Assembly: GCA_944363895.1 (NCBI GenBank)
Contig: CALVVP010000089.1
Span: 1-19,715 of the forward strand
Direction: 5' to 3'
DNA from: an uncultured Bacilli bacterium
Lineage (GTDB): Bacteria > Bacillota_I > Bacilli_A > RF39 > UBA660
DNA: 19,715 nucleotides
Part shown: piece by piece, positions 1-6,719 of the stretch
Layout of the letters: each line of letters begins with the position of its first letter
How positions within the stretch are numbered: the stretch's first letter is position 1
The notes under the pieces: model-generated
What the model was told of the DNA's origin: nothing
Database searches by the model: none
What the model saw: only the letters and a program-made list of their open reading frames with translations
Made by a program: the position numbers and the translations under genes

Positions 1-16
1 TCCATTTCCTAAAATT

Positions 17-25
17 ATTATAACA
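17..25 (-). promoter_or_regulatory. possible divergent extended -10 promoter
   Basis: Read on the minus strand, positions 25 to 17 give TGTTATAAT, an extended -10 element (TG-n-TATAAT). A minus-strand TTGACA exists at 51-46, but its 23-base spacing is too long for a normal pair, so this would depend on the extended -10 alone. If real, it drives a gene leaving the left edge. In such AT-rich DNA a chance match is quite possible. Confidence 0.3.
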
Positions 26-66
26 TCTATTAAATTCAAAATTAATGTCAAAAGAATGATATTTGT

Positions 67-95
67 TTTAAAAACTGATTTAGATATGATATAAT
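67..95 (+). promoter_or_regulatory. SigA-type promoter for the first GNAT unit
   Basis: A perfect TATAAT at 90-95 lies 17 bases downstream of TTTAAA at 67-72, which matches the -35 consensus at four of six positions. Transcription would begin near 102, just before the GGAGGG ribosome binding site at 110-115. Confidence 0.5.
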
Positions 96-122
96 TATAT
101 TAATGATATGGAGGGTAATTTT

Positions 123-1193
123 ATGTCAAAAAAAGAAATTATCATAAGAAAAATAAAAAAAGGCGAAGAAAAAGAAGTACTTAAAATTGCAAAAAGGGCT
201 TTTTTAGGAATTGAATCTTTAAGTGTATCTAATCCTGATAAAGCCATGGTTGCTTTAATTGATAATAAAATAGTTGGTGGTATAATTTATAAAATTATCG
301 ATTGTAATAAGAAAAAAATTGTTTATATTAGTGATGCATTTGTAGATAAAAGTTATCATAATCAAGGAATAGGTAAAAAACTATATAAAGAAACAATCGA
401 TTTTTTATGGGAAGAGAAGATTGATGGTATAACAGCTTTAGTTAAAGATGATAATGTTGGATCTTTTAAATTATTAATTGATAATGGTTTAAAACGTGTT
501 AGTTTTATTGAGATAATTAAAAAAATAGGTTTTATTAATACGCTTAAACATTATTTTATAACACCATTTTTTGTAGCTGTTGGTTTTGATTTTTATATGG
601 TGATGAAAGAAAATAAAGTTAAAGAAAAAAAATCACAAATAAATCAATTAGGTCTATTTTTCTTAATAAATTTACTTTTAGCGTCGCCAATTTGGATTGG
701 CATTCTCACAACTAATTCTAGTATTTTTGGTAATTTATTTTTTGCTTATTTAACAATTTTAATAATCTTTATTTTAACTCGTTATATTGGCGTTTTAACT
801 ACTAAAGAAAAATGGAAATTTAGAATTAATAATGGCGGAATGATTATTAATCTAATTGTTAATTTTTTAGGTTTCCCTTATATGATTAATGGTAATTGGT
901 ATCCCGAAAAATATGAAAATACGAAAGAATTTAAAGAAAAATTAGCACGCCCAGAATTAATTAAATGGTTTATTTTCTTATTTTTACCGTTTCTTTATTT
1001 TACCAATAGTCCTTATTTAAAAGAAGTGGCACAACTAAGCTTTATTTATTTAATTTTCTTTATTATTCCTTTTTACCCATTTAATTATTTTGGTGGGGGA
1101 AGAATATATCAATATAGTAAAAGAATTTGGGCAATTGCTCTAATCGTTACTTTAATTGTTTTATTTATGATGTTTAAAGTGACTTTAATTTAA
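123..1193 (+). CDS. GNAT acetyltransferase fused to a membrane domain resembling an inactive site-2 protease
   Basis: Residues 1 to about 135 form a GNAT fold with the acetyl-CoA pyrophosphate loop motif QGIG at residues 81-84, so N-acetylation of an unknown amine is likely. Residues 175-356 hold about five hydrophobic segments (near 177-194, 200-218, 280-293, 305-320 and 335-352), so the protein should sit in the membrane with the GNAT domain inside. The block around residues 233-260 (FRINNGG, then LGF and NWYP) and the late PFYPFNYFGGGR segment recall the conserved spine of M50 site-2 proteases (FxxWPxG, LGFxFxAPG, PLDGGR). However, no HExxH is present and the DG aspartate position is replaced, so this looks like a pseudo-protease; that is my inference. 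An upstream in-frame ATG at 108 overlaps the GGAGGG at 110-115, which is ideally placed for ATG 123. Substrate unknown. Confidence 0.8.
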   Translation: MSKKEIIIRKIKKGEEKEVLKIAKRAFLGIESLSVSNPDKAMVALIDNKIVGGIIYKIIDCNKKKIVYISDAFVDKSYHNQGIGKKLYKETIDFLWEEKIDGITALVKDDNVGSFKLLIDNGLKRVSFIEIIKKIGFINTLKHYFITPFFVAVGFDFYMVMKENKVKEKKSQINQLGLFFLINLLLASPIWIGILTTNSSIFGNLFFAYLTILIIFILTRYIGVLTTKEKWKFRINNGGMIINLIVNFLGFPYMINGNWYPEKYENTKEFKEKLARPELIKWFIFLFLPFLYFTNSPYLKEVAQLSFIYLIFFIIPFYPFNYFGGGRIYQYSKRIWAIALIVTLIVLFMMFKVTLI

Positions 1194-1202
1194 TGGTGAT
1201 AT

Positions 1203-1658
1203 ATGCAAATAGTCGATGGCATAAATTATCTCGATGATATAAAAAAACTTATCATCGAATATATTACCTTTTTAAACCGCGATTTAAGTTTTCAAAATTT
1301 AGAAGAAGAATTAAATGATTTAAAAGCTAAATATACTTATCCTAATGGCCGAATCATTGTAGCTTTAGTTGATGAAAAAGTAGTTGGTTGTGTCGCTTTT
1401 TACAAACACAATTTAAAAAGATGTGAAATGAAAAGATTATATGTAAAAAAAGAATACCGTAATTTAAAAATCGGTCAAAAGTTAGTCGAAGAAATTATCG
1501 CTCTAGCTAAAAAAGATGGCTATCAAGAAATGGTTTTAGACACCATTAAACCATTAACAAATGCGATTAATTTATATAAAAAAATGAGATTTAAAGAAAT
1601 AGAACCATATTATAATAATCCGCTGCCTGATGTTATTTATATGAAATTGTCTTTATAA
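1203..1658 (+). CDS. GNAT family N-acetyltransferase
   Basis: A 151-residue soluble single-domain GNAT protein. Motif A is clear: MKRLYV at about residues 76-81 leads into YRNLKIG, with R86 and G91 forming the R-x-x-x-x-G acetyl-CoA pyrophosphate-binding loop. The C-terminal part (NLYKKMRFKEIEPY) is the usual beta-strand/helix close of the fold. It resembles small amino-acid or aminoglycoside-type acetyltransferases, but the substrate cannot be read from sequence. It begins 9 bases after the preceding fusion gene, with GGTGAT at 1195-1200 as ribosome binding site, so the two GNAT genes are probably co-transcribed. Its last codons form the left arm of the terminator that follows. Confidence 0.88.
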   Translation: MQIVDGINYLDDIKKLIIEYITFLNRDLSFQNLEEELNDLKAKYTYPNGRIIVALVDEKVVGCVAFYKHNLKRCEMKRLYVKKEYRNLKIGQKLVEEIIALAKKDGYQEMVLDTIKPLTNAINLYKKMRFKEIEPYYNNPLPDVIYMKLSL

Positions 1659-1677
1659 TTGTTATAGACAATTTTTT
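1644..1677 (+). terminator. rho-independent terminator ending the GNAT unit
   Basis: AAATTGTCT at 1644-1652 pairs perfectly with AGACAATTT at 1666-1674. An inner ATAA/TTAT pairing at 1655-1658 and 1662-1665 extends the hairpin, and a T run covers 1672-1677. The left arm lies inside the coding region and the stop codon (1656-1658) lies in the loop. Confidence 0.75.
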
Positions 1678-1686
1678 AATTTCATC

Positions 1687-1715
1687 TTGACAAGTTATTT
1701 AGTAAATTATATAAT
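1687..1715 (+). promoter_or_regulatory. full-consensus SigA promoter of the Fe-S assembly operon
   Basis: TTGACA at 1687-1692 and TATAAT at 1710-1715 are both perfect consensus hexamers with the optimal 17-base spacing. Transcription should start near 1722. It is one of the strongest-looking promoters in the window and drives smsC, smsB and probably gpmA, tetR and the CDF gene, since no terminator is visible until after the next promoter. Confidence 0.85.
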
Positions 1716-1717
1716 TA

Positions 1718-1737
1718 ATATGAAAAAAGTTTCATAT
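1718..1737 (+). promoter_or_regulatory. palindromic operator candidate at the transcription start
   Basis: ATATGAAA at 1718-1725 and TTTCATAT at 1730-1737 form a perfect 8-bp inverted repeat around an AAAG centre. It starts two bases after the -10 box and spans the predicted start site, the classic position for a repressor site. As RNA it would be only a weak, AU-rich hairpin without a T run, so a protein site is more likely than a terminator. The regulator is unknown: an Fe-S-responsive repressor or the TetR protein at 4120 are candidates by context only. Confidence 0.5.
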
Positions 1738-1789
1738 AATAATTTAGAGAAATACTTAAATAATATTTTCAGTTAGAAAAGGAGGATTT

Positions 1790-2503
1790 ATGTTAGAATT
1801 AATTGATATCTCATTTAAAAGAGATAATAAACAAATATTAGATAAAATAAATTTAAAATTAGACGAAGATAAATTTTATGTCATTACCGGACCTAATGGT
1901 AGTGGGAAAAGTAGTTTAGCTAAAATAATTATGGGGATTGAAAAACCAGATAGTGGGAAGATTATTTTTAATGGTATTGATATTACTAACAAAAGTATCG
2001 ATGAACGAGCTAAACTAGGAATTGGTTTTGCGTTCCAACAACCGGTTAATTTTAAAGGTTTAACAGTTTATGATTTGCTTAAAATAGCGGTTAATAAAGA
2101 ACTTACGAAAAACAATGCTTGTGATATATTATCGAAAGTTGGCTTATGTGCTTTAAATTATGTTGATCGCGAGGTAAATACTTCTTTATCAGGCGGCGAA
2201 TTAAAAAGAATCGAAATCGCTACCGTTATGGCCAGAAAACCCAAGTTAGCTATCTTTGATGAACCAGAAGCGGGAATTGATTTGTGGAGTTTTCAAAATT
2301 TAACGAATGTTTTTAAACAAATTCAAGAACAAGCAAAAGGTATTACTTTAGTTATATCCCATCAAGAAAGAATTCTTAATATTGCTGATCAAATAATTTT
2401 ATTAGAAGAGGGTAAAATAAAAAAAATCGGTAGTAAAAATATTATGATGAAGCTGATTTTAAAAGAAGAAATTTGTTGTCAAGGGGTGAATGTTTGTGAA
2501 TAA
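1790..2503 (+). CDS. SufC-like ATPase of a minimal Fe-S cluster assembly system (SmsC type)
   Basis: A 237-residue ABC-type ATPase of the SufC family that powers Fe-S cluster assembly on a SufB/D-like scaffold in the cytosol; it is not a transporter. Seen: Walker A GPNGSGKS at residues 34-41, a Q-loop in FAFQQP, signature LSGGE at 133-137 followed by LKRIEIA, Walker B with DE at 157-158 in the SufC-diagnostic string DEPEAGIDLWSF, and the H-loop histidine in SHQE at 191. Start: ATG 1790 with an AAAGGAGG ribosome binding site just upstream. The only scaffold partner is the short SufB/D-like protein that follows, and no sufS or sufU lies in the window. That is the two-gene SMS (SUF-like minimal system) arrangement known from archaea and anaerobic bacteria. 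The 3' end overlaps the partner by 8 bases, implying translational coupling. Confidence 0.93.
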   Translation: MLELIDISFKRDNKQILDKINLKLDEDKFYVITGPNGSGKSSLAKIIMGIEKPDSGKIIFNGIDITNKSIDERAKLGIGFAFQQPVNFKGLTVYDLLKIAVNKELTKNNACDILSKVGLCALNYVDREVNTSLSGGELKRIEIATVMARKPKLAIFDEPEAGIDLWSFQNLTNVFKQIQEQAKGITLVISHQERILNIADQIILLEEGKIKKIGSKNIMMKLILKEEICCQGVNVCE

Positions 2504-3413
2504 GACCGATGAAAAAATATTAGATAATGTTTTAGATAATAAAGTTTTAGAAGCTGATTCTTATAACATTAGAAAGAATGGCAAAAGTATCGATCGGAAA
2601 ACTAATCCTTATATTGATATTATCTCTAAAGAAGATGGTAGCGGAATTGATATTTATGTTAAAGAAAATACTTTATTTGGGATTATCGATATCCCTGTTA
2701 TTATTACTGAAAGTGGTTTAACTGATGTTGTCTATAACGATTTTCATATTGGTAAAAATGCGAATGTGATTATTGTTGCCGGATGTGGTATTCACAACAA
2801 TGATAAACACGATTCCGTTCATGATGGCATTCATCGGTTTTATTTAGATGAAAACGCCAAAGTTAAATATATTGAAAAACATTATGGTAGCGGAAAAGGA
2901 ACTGGCAAGAAAATTTTAAACCCCGTGACGGAAATCGAAATGTTAAAAGGTTCAAGCATGACGATGGACTCAACCCAAATTAAAGGGGTTGACAGGACAG
3001 TTCGCGTTACTAAAGCAAATTTAGCAGAAAACACAACTTTAGTTATTAATGAAAAAATATTGACGCATAATAAACAATTTGCCAAAACTGATTTTATGGT
3101 AACTTTAAACGGTGAAAACGCTAGTTGTCATGTTACATCAAGATCAGTTGCTACTGATAAATCTTATCAAGAGTTTACTTCTAATATTATTGGTAATACC
3201 AAATCATTTGCTCATGTTGAATGTGATGCCATCATCCAAGATAATGCGTCAGTTAAAGCTATTCCTGAAATATATGCCAATAATGTTGACGCCAATTTAA
3301 TTCACGAAGCAGCGATTGGCAAAATAGCGGGGGCCCAACTAATGAAGTTAATGTCCCTTGGCTTATCCGAAAAAGAAGCGGAAGAGACAATTATTAATGG
3401 TTTTTTAAAGTGA
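2496..3413 (+). CDS. SufB/SufD-like Fe-S scaffold, short form (SmsB type)
   Basis: About 305 residues. The family signature is clearest at the C terminus, HEAAIGKIAGAQLMKLMSLG, followed by a helical LSEKEAEETIINGF segment. The middle (HDSVHDGIHRF, and KHYGSGKG to MDSTQIKG) belongs to the right-handed beta-helix core. Classical SufB is about 460-480 residues and SufD about 400-440, so this lacks the long N-terminal region and matches the single scaffold of SMS systems, which is thought to work as a homodimer with two SufC-like subunits. Start choice: ATG 2490 sits almost on the ribosome binding site AAGGGGTGA (2481-2489), whereas the in-frame GTG at 2496 has normal spacing and is preferred. 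Role in anaerobic Fe-S assembly is from family knowledge. Confidence 0.9.
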   Translation: MNKTDEKILDNVLDNKVLEADSYNIRKNGKSIDRKTNPYIDIISKEDGSGIDIYVKENTLFGIIDIPVIITESGLTDVVYNDFHIGKNANVIIVAGCGIHNNDKHDSVHDGIHRFYLDENAKVKYIEKHYGSGKGTGKKILNPVTEIEMLKGSSMTMDSTQIKGVDRTVRVTKANLAENTTLVINEKILTHNKQFAKTDFMVTLNGENASCHVTSRSVATDKSYQEFTSNIIGNTKSFAHVECDAIIQDNASVKAIPEIYANNVDANLIHEAAIGKIAGAQLMKLMSLGLSEKEAEETIINGFLK

Positions 3414-3425
3414 GGAAAGATAAAT

Positions 3426-4112
3426 ATGATTAAATTAGTTTTAGTAAGACATGGCGAAAGTATTTGGAATTTAGAAAACAAATTTACCGGTTGGACAGAT
3501 GTTGGCTTATCCGAAAAAGGTATTCAAGAAGCGATAGAAGCGGGAAAAGTATTAAAAGAAAAAGGCTACACTTTTGACATCGCTTATACATCAGTTTTAA
3601 AACGAGCTAATGATACCTTAAATTATATCTTAAAAGAAATGAACTTAAATATCCCTATTTATTATAGTTATAAATTAAACGAAAGACATTATGGGGCTTT
3701 GCAAGGATTAAATAAAGATGAAACAAGAAAAAAATATGGGGAAGAACAAGTAAAATTATGGCGAAGAAGTGTTGATATAAGACCACCAGCTTTAACTATT
3801 GATGATCCGCGCTATCCCGGCAACGACCCTAAATATAAAGACTTAACAAAAGATGAGTTACCTTTAACAGAAAATTTAACCGATACAATTAATAGAGTAA
3901 TTAGTTATTGGAATAGTGACATCAAAAATAATTTATTAAAAGGTCAAAAAATTATTATTGTCGCTCATGGTAATAGCTTAAGGGGATTAATTAAATATTT
4001 AGATAATTTGTCTGATGAAGAAATTATGAATTTAGAAATCGAAACGGGTAATCCCATTTGTTATGAATTAGATGATAATTTAAAACCCATCAAGCATTAT
4101 TATTTAAAATAG
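3426..4112 (+). CDS. gpmA: 2,3-bisphosphoglycerate-dependent phosphoglycerate mutase
   Basis: Cytosolic glycolytic enzyme interconverting 3- and 2-phosphoglycerate. The phosphohistidine motif RHGES carries the catalytic H9 near the N terminus, followed by the diagnostic FTGWTDVGLSEKG. E86 in LNERHYGALQG is the predicted acid/base residue, and H181 in VAHGNSLRGL is the second active-site histidine. Also present are RRSVDIRPPAL and DPRYP, as in dPGM enzymes. At 228 residues it is slightly shorter than the roughly 250 of E. coli GpmA, with the C-terminal tail trimmed; no key residue is missing. It lies 12 bases after smsB with a GAGGAAAG ribosome binding site, so it is probably read from the same promoter. 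Its link to Fe-S assembly appears to be positional only. Confidence 0.95.
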   Translation: MIKLVLVRHGESIWNLENKFTGWTDVGLSEKGIQEAIEAGKVLKEKGYTFDIAYTSVLKRANDTLNYILKEMNLNIPIYYSYKLNERHYGALQGLNKDETRKKYGEEQVKLWRRSVDIRPPALTIDDPRYPGNDPKYKDLTKDELPLTENLTDTINRVISYWNSDIKNNLLKGQKIIIVAHGNSLRGLIKYLDNLSDEEIMNLEIETGNPICYELDDNLKPIKHYYLK

Positions 4113-4119
4113 GTGACTT

Positions 4120-4737
4120 ATGGGTGAAGTAAGAGAACCAATCAAAAGAAATTCGATTGCGAAAAAAAATAAAATAATTGCTGATGGCTTTGAACTAATT
4201 TGTAATCAAGGGTATCATAATGTTAGTTGTGTCGATATTGCGAAATATTGTGGCGTTTCAACAGGGATAATTTATCAGTATTTTAAGGATAAACGGGATA
4301 TTTTTATCGAAGGGGTTAAGTTGTATTCGGATAATATAATGTTTCCCTTGTTAAAAATCGAAAATAAAAAAATAACTAAAGACAATATTGAATTTATCAT
4401 GAAAGATATCATATTAAAATCGATAAAACAAAACACGATGACTAAAAAAGCTCATCAAGAGTTAATGTCGATGAGTTGTTTAGATAAGAAAGTTTTAAAG
4501 ATATTTAGTGATAAAGAATTAGAAATTACGGAAAAGTTAGTTAATATTTTAAAACATAATGGTTTTAGGGAAATAAATTTAAATGAAAAAGTTCATTTAA
4601 TTATTAATTTAATCGATGATTTATGTCATGAAACGGTATATCACAAACATCAAAATATTAATTATGATGTTTTAATTGATGAAACCGTTAAATTGATAGT
4701 CAATATTTTAAAGGAGAATTATGAAAACGACAGATAA
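4120..4737 (+). CDS. TetR/AcrR family transcriptional regulator
   Basis: A 205-residue protein with the TetR N-terminal helix-turn-helix at about residues 17-63: IADGFELICNQGYHNVS, then VDIAKYCGVSTGIIYQYFKDK, where the recognition helix and YQYFKDK are diagnostic. The rest is the helical ligand-binding and dimer domain, including histidines (CHETVYHKHQN) that could hint at metal or small-molecule sensing, although that is speculative. ATG 4120 follows AGGTGA at 4111-4116. The gene overlaps the cation-efflux gene by 17 bases, so the two are translationally coupled and it most likely controls that exporter and its own operon. No operator is seen immediately upstream; the palindrome at 1718-1737 is the nearest candidate. 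Confidence 0.88.
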   Translation: MGEVREPIKRNSIAKKNKIIADGFELICNQGYHNVSCVDIAKYCGVSTGIIYQYFKDKRDIFIEGVKLYSDNIMFPLLKIENKKITKDNIEFIMKDIILKSIKQNTMTKKAHQELMSMSCLDKKVLKIFSDKELEITEKLVNILKHNGFREINLNEKVHLIINLIDDLCHETVYHKHQNINYDVLIDETVKLIVNILKENYENDR

Positions 4738-5608
4738 AAATATTTTAATTGCTTTTTTACTTAATTTATCATTTTCAATAATTGAATTATTTGGGGGACT
4801 ATTTACTAAAAGTATTTCTATTTTTTCTGATGCAATTCATGATTTTACTGATGCGATTAGTATTGGTATATCATACTTTTTAGAAAAGAAAAGTAAACAT
4901 AAACCTGATCATAAATATACTTATGGTTATATCCGTTATTCGATTTTAGGAGCTTTAATAACAACTTCTATTTTAACTGTCGGTTCAGTTTTAGTTATCA
5001 TCGGAGCGGTTAATCGGTTATTTAATCCGGTTACTTTAAATTATGACGGGATGATTATTATATCGATATTTGGAATAGTATTTAATTTTTTAGCGGCTTA
5101 TATGACAAAAGATGGCGACTCTTTAAACCAAAAATCTGTTAATTTACACATGTTAGAAGATGTTTTAGGCTGGATAGTTGTCTTTATTGGGGCAATTTTA
5201 ATTAAGTTTACGAATATTAGTTATATTGATTCAGTTATGAGTATTTTAATTGCTTGCTATATTTTATTTCATGCCCTTGAAAATTTAAAATCCGTTTTAG
5301 ATTTATTTTTGGAAAAAACGCCTAAAAATATCGATCTTGATCATTTAAAAAAACATCTACTAGCTATTAAAGATGTTATCGATGTTCATCACATTCATGT
5401 TTGGAGTATTGATGGGGTGAATAGTTATGCTACTTTACATGTAGTAACGAATAGTAAAAAAATCGATAAAGTTAAATTAGCTGTTAAAGAACATTTAAAA
5501 GAAGAGGGCATTGTTCATACAACGGTTGAAATAGAAACCGAAGACGAAAAATGTGCTGATAATGAATGTCGGGTTGTAACCAAAACCCCTCATCACCACC
5601 ATCATTAA
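4721..5608 (+). CDS. cation diffusion facilitator family metal exporter
   Basis: Inner-membrane exporter of divalent metal ions (Zn, Cd, Co, Fe or Mn) in exchange for protons. Six hydrophobic segments occupy residues 8 to about 195. The transport site is seen as HxxxD in segment 2 (H40 and D44 in IHDFTD) and HxxxD in segment 5 (H143 and D147 in HMLED), the ligand set typical of Zn/Cd-type members. The cytosolic C-terminal dimer domain carries VHHIHVWSIDG. Unusually the protein ends in a Cys/His-rich tail: two cysteines in KCADNECR, then five consecutive histidines before the stop. A His-rich segment in CDFs is more usually the loop between segments 4 and 5. AAGGAG at 4711-4716 sets the start inside the tetR gene, and the TetR protein is the likely regulator. 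Confidence 0.93.
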   Translation: MKTTDKNILIAFLLNLSFSIIELFGGLFTKSISIFSDAIHDFTDAISIGISYFLEKKSKHKPDHKYTYGYIRYSILGALITTSILTVGSVLVIIGAVNRLFNPVTLNYDGMIIISIFGIVFNFLAAYMTKDGDSLNQKSVNLHMLEDVLGWIVVFIGAILIKFTNISYIDSVMSILIACYILFHALENLKSVLDLFLEKTPKNIDLDHLKKHLLAIKDVIDVHHIHVWSIDGVNSYATLHVVTNSKKIDKVKLAVKEHLKEEGIVHTTVEIETEDEKCADNECRVVTKTPHHHHH

Positions 5609-5614
5609 AATAAT

Positions 5615-5643
5615 TTGACTAATAGATAAAAATAATGTAAAAT
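5615..5643 (+). promoter_or_regulatory. SigA-type promoter for the acyltransferase gene
   Basis: TTGACT at 5615-5620 (five of six consensus) and TAAAAT at 5638-5643 (five of six) are separated by 17 bases. Transcription would start near 5650, followed by AAAAGGAG at 5657-5664. No terminator is visible for the preceding operon, so some read-through is expected. Confidence 0.65.
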
Positions 5644-5674
5644 AGCTACCGAAATGAAAAGGAGTGCTATTTAG

Positions 5675-6652
5675 ATGAATGTTTTGGCCGAAGAACAAAA
5701 GAAATTATTTGTAAAAGGAATTAGTCAAGCAGAATTTGAAAAAAAACAAGCTGAATTTTTTAAACTATATTATAAAATAAGAACCGAAGAAGAAGGTCGA
5801 ATTTGGAATAAACTTTCTTTAGAGCAAAGAAAAAGTCTTCATAAACTTGTTTTAAGTGTTTATCAAACTAAAAACTTTTTACAAGGCTTTAAATATGACA
5901 TAATTAAAGATGAACGTGAAAAGACAACGCGACCAATTATTTTTGTCCCAACTCATGTTGGTAAATATGATATCGAGGTGACTAGTCCAGCGATTAAAGA
6001 TCACTACTATTTATTATCTGGCGATTATGAACATATTCAAGGAACCATCGATGAAAGATTTTTATCATTAAATGGGGTATTTTATTTTAATGAAAAAGAT
6101 AAAGCTGATCGTAAAGCGGTCGTTGTAAAGATGATCGATCATCTAAAAGCTGGCGGGAATTTAATGTATTTTATTGAAGGAACATGGAATATTACACCAA
6201 ATCTTCCCATGTTACCATGTTATTGGGGAATTGTCGATATTGCTAAAAAAAGCAATGCGATTATTATTCCGGTTGCTTCTGAACAATATGGTAAATTATT
6301 TAAAATCAATATTGGTAAAAATTTCGATATGAATAATTATGGTGATGGTTTAGAAGAGAAAGCCCGGGCAATTAGTGATTTAAGAGATACTTTAGCCACT
6401 TTAAAGTGGGAAATATGGGAAACGGAACCTGTTAAAAGAGAAAACTTAACAGGTCATGAATGGGAAGAATATGTCGAAAAACGCTTTAAAGAATGGCCGT
6501 ATTTCAATGAGGAATATATTGCTGGATTAATATTTAAACCGAAAAATATTACTACTAAAGAAGAAGTTTATGGCCCAATTAAAAAATTAGTTCCTAATAA
6601 AAATAATGCTTTTCTTTTTAACAAAAGGTTAAGTGATGATATTTTTAATTAA
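5675..6652 (+). CDS. PlsC-like lysophospholipid/glycerolipid acyltransferase family protein
   Basis: A 325-residue member of the LPLAT superfamily, which transfers acyl chains to glycerol-phosphate or related lipid acceptors at the cytosolic membrane face. The catalytic HX4D motif is THVGKYD, with H94 and D99. The later acceptor-binding motif appears as EGTW at residues 168-171, in place of the usual EGTR/EGTS. It is followed by IIIPVASEQYGK, corresponding to the block IV region of the family. There is no clear N-terminal membrane helix. The extra approximately 100 residues at the C terminus (WEEYVEKRFKEWPYFNEEYI and onward) are not a domain I recognise. It is monocistronic, with its own promoter and terminator. 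It may act on a phospholipid, glycolipid or other acceptor; the substrate is unresolved. Confidence 0.75.
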   Translation: MNVLAEEQKKLFVKGISQAEFEKKQAEFFKLYYKIRTEEEGRIWNKLSLEQRKSLHKLVLSVYQTKNFLQGFKYDIIKDEREKTTRPIIFVPTHVGKYDIEVTSPAIKDHYYLLSGDYEHIQGTIDERFLSLNGVFYFNEKDKADRKAVVVKMIDHLKAGGNLMYFIEGTWNITPNLPMLPCYWGIVDIAKKSNAIIIPVASEQYGKLFKINIGKNFDMNNYGDGLEEKARAISDLRDTLATLKWEIWETEPVKRENLTGHEWEEYVEKRFKEWPYFNEEYIAGLIFKPKNITTKEEVYGPIKKLVPNKNNAFLFNKRLSDDIFN

Positions 6653-6678
6653 AAATGCAAGAAATTGCATTTTTTTTT
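6651..6678 (+). terminator. rho-independent terminator after the acyltransferase gene
   Basis: AAAAATGCAA at 6651-6660 pairs perfectly with TTGCATTTTT at 6665-6674 around a GAAA tetraloop, and the T tract runs to 6678. The stop codon TAA at 6650-6652 runs into the first base of the stem. Confidence 0.9.
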
Positions 6679-6692
6679 AATAGCAAATAGTG

Positions 6693-6698
6693 TATAAT
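6693..6698 (+). promoter_or_regulatory. -10 box for the histidine-kinase/ABC/copper operon
   Basis: A perfect TATAAT at 6693-6698 lies 26 bases before the kinase start, followed by AAGGAGTGGG at 6708-6717. The matching -35 position falls in the T tract of the preceding terminator and shows no TTGACA-like hexamer, so the promoter may be weak, activator-dependent or supported by the T-rich upstream DNA. Confidence 0.55.
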
Positions 6699-6719
6699 TA
6701 GATTATAAGGAGTGGGATT

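Noticed and set aside
108..122. Upstream in-frame ATG as the start of the first GNAT fusion gene
   Set aside because: It overlaps the GGAGGG ribosome binding site at 110-115, which is correctly spaced for ATG 123; starting at 108 would leave no binding site.
1718..1737. Reading the palindrome as a terminator or riboswitch
   Set aside because: Stem has almost no G-C pairs and no T run follows; it lies directly at the transcription start, so a protein-binding site is more plausible.
2882..3085. Minus-strand open frame within smsB
   Set aside because: Opposite strand of a well-conserved SufB/D-family gene, with no ribosome binding site or recognisable product; the same holds for other minus-strand frames, for example at 12558-12845 and 13572-13853 within copA.
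3112..3300. Plus-strand alternate-frame open frame inside smsB
   Set aside because: Lies wholly inside the scaffold gene in another frame; its product is a low-complexity Leu/Ile-rich stretch with no family features.
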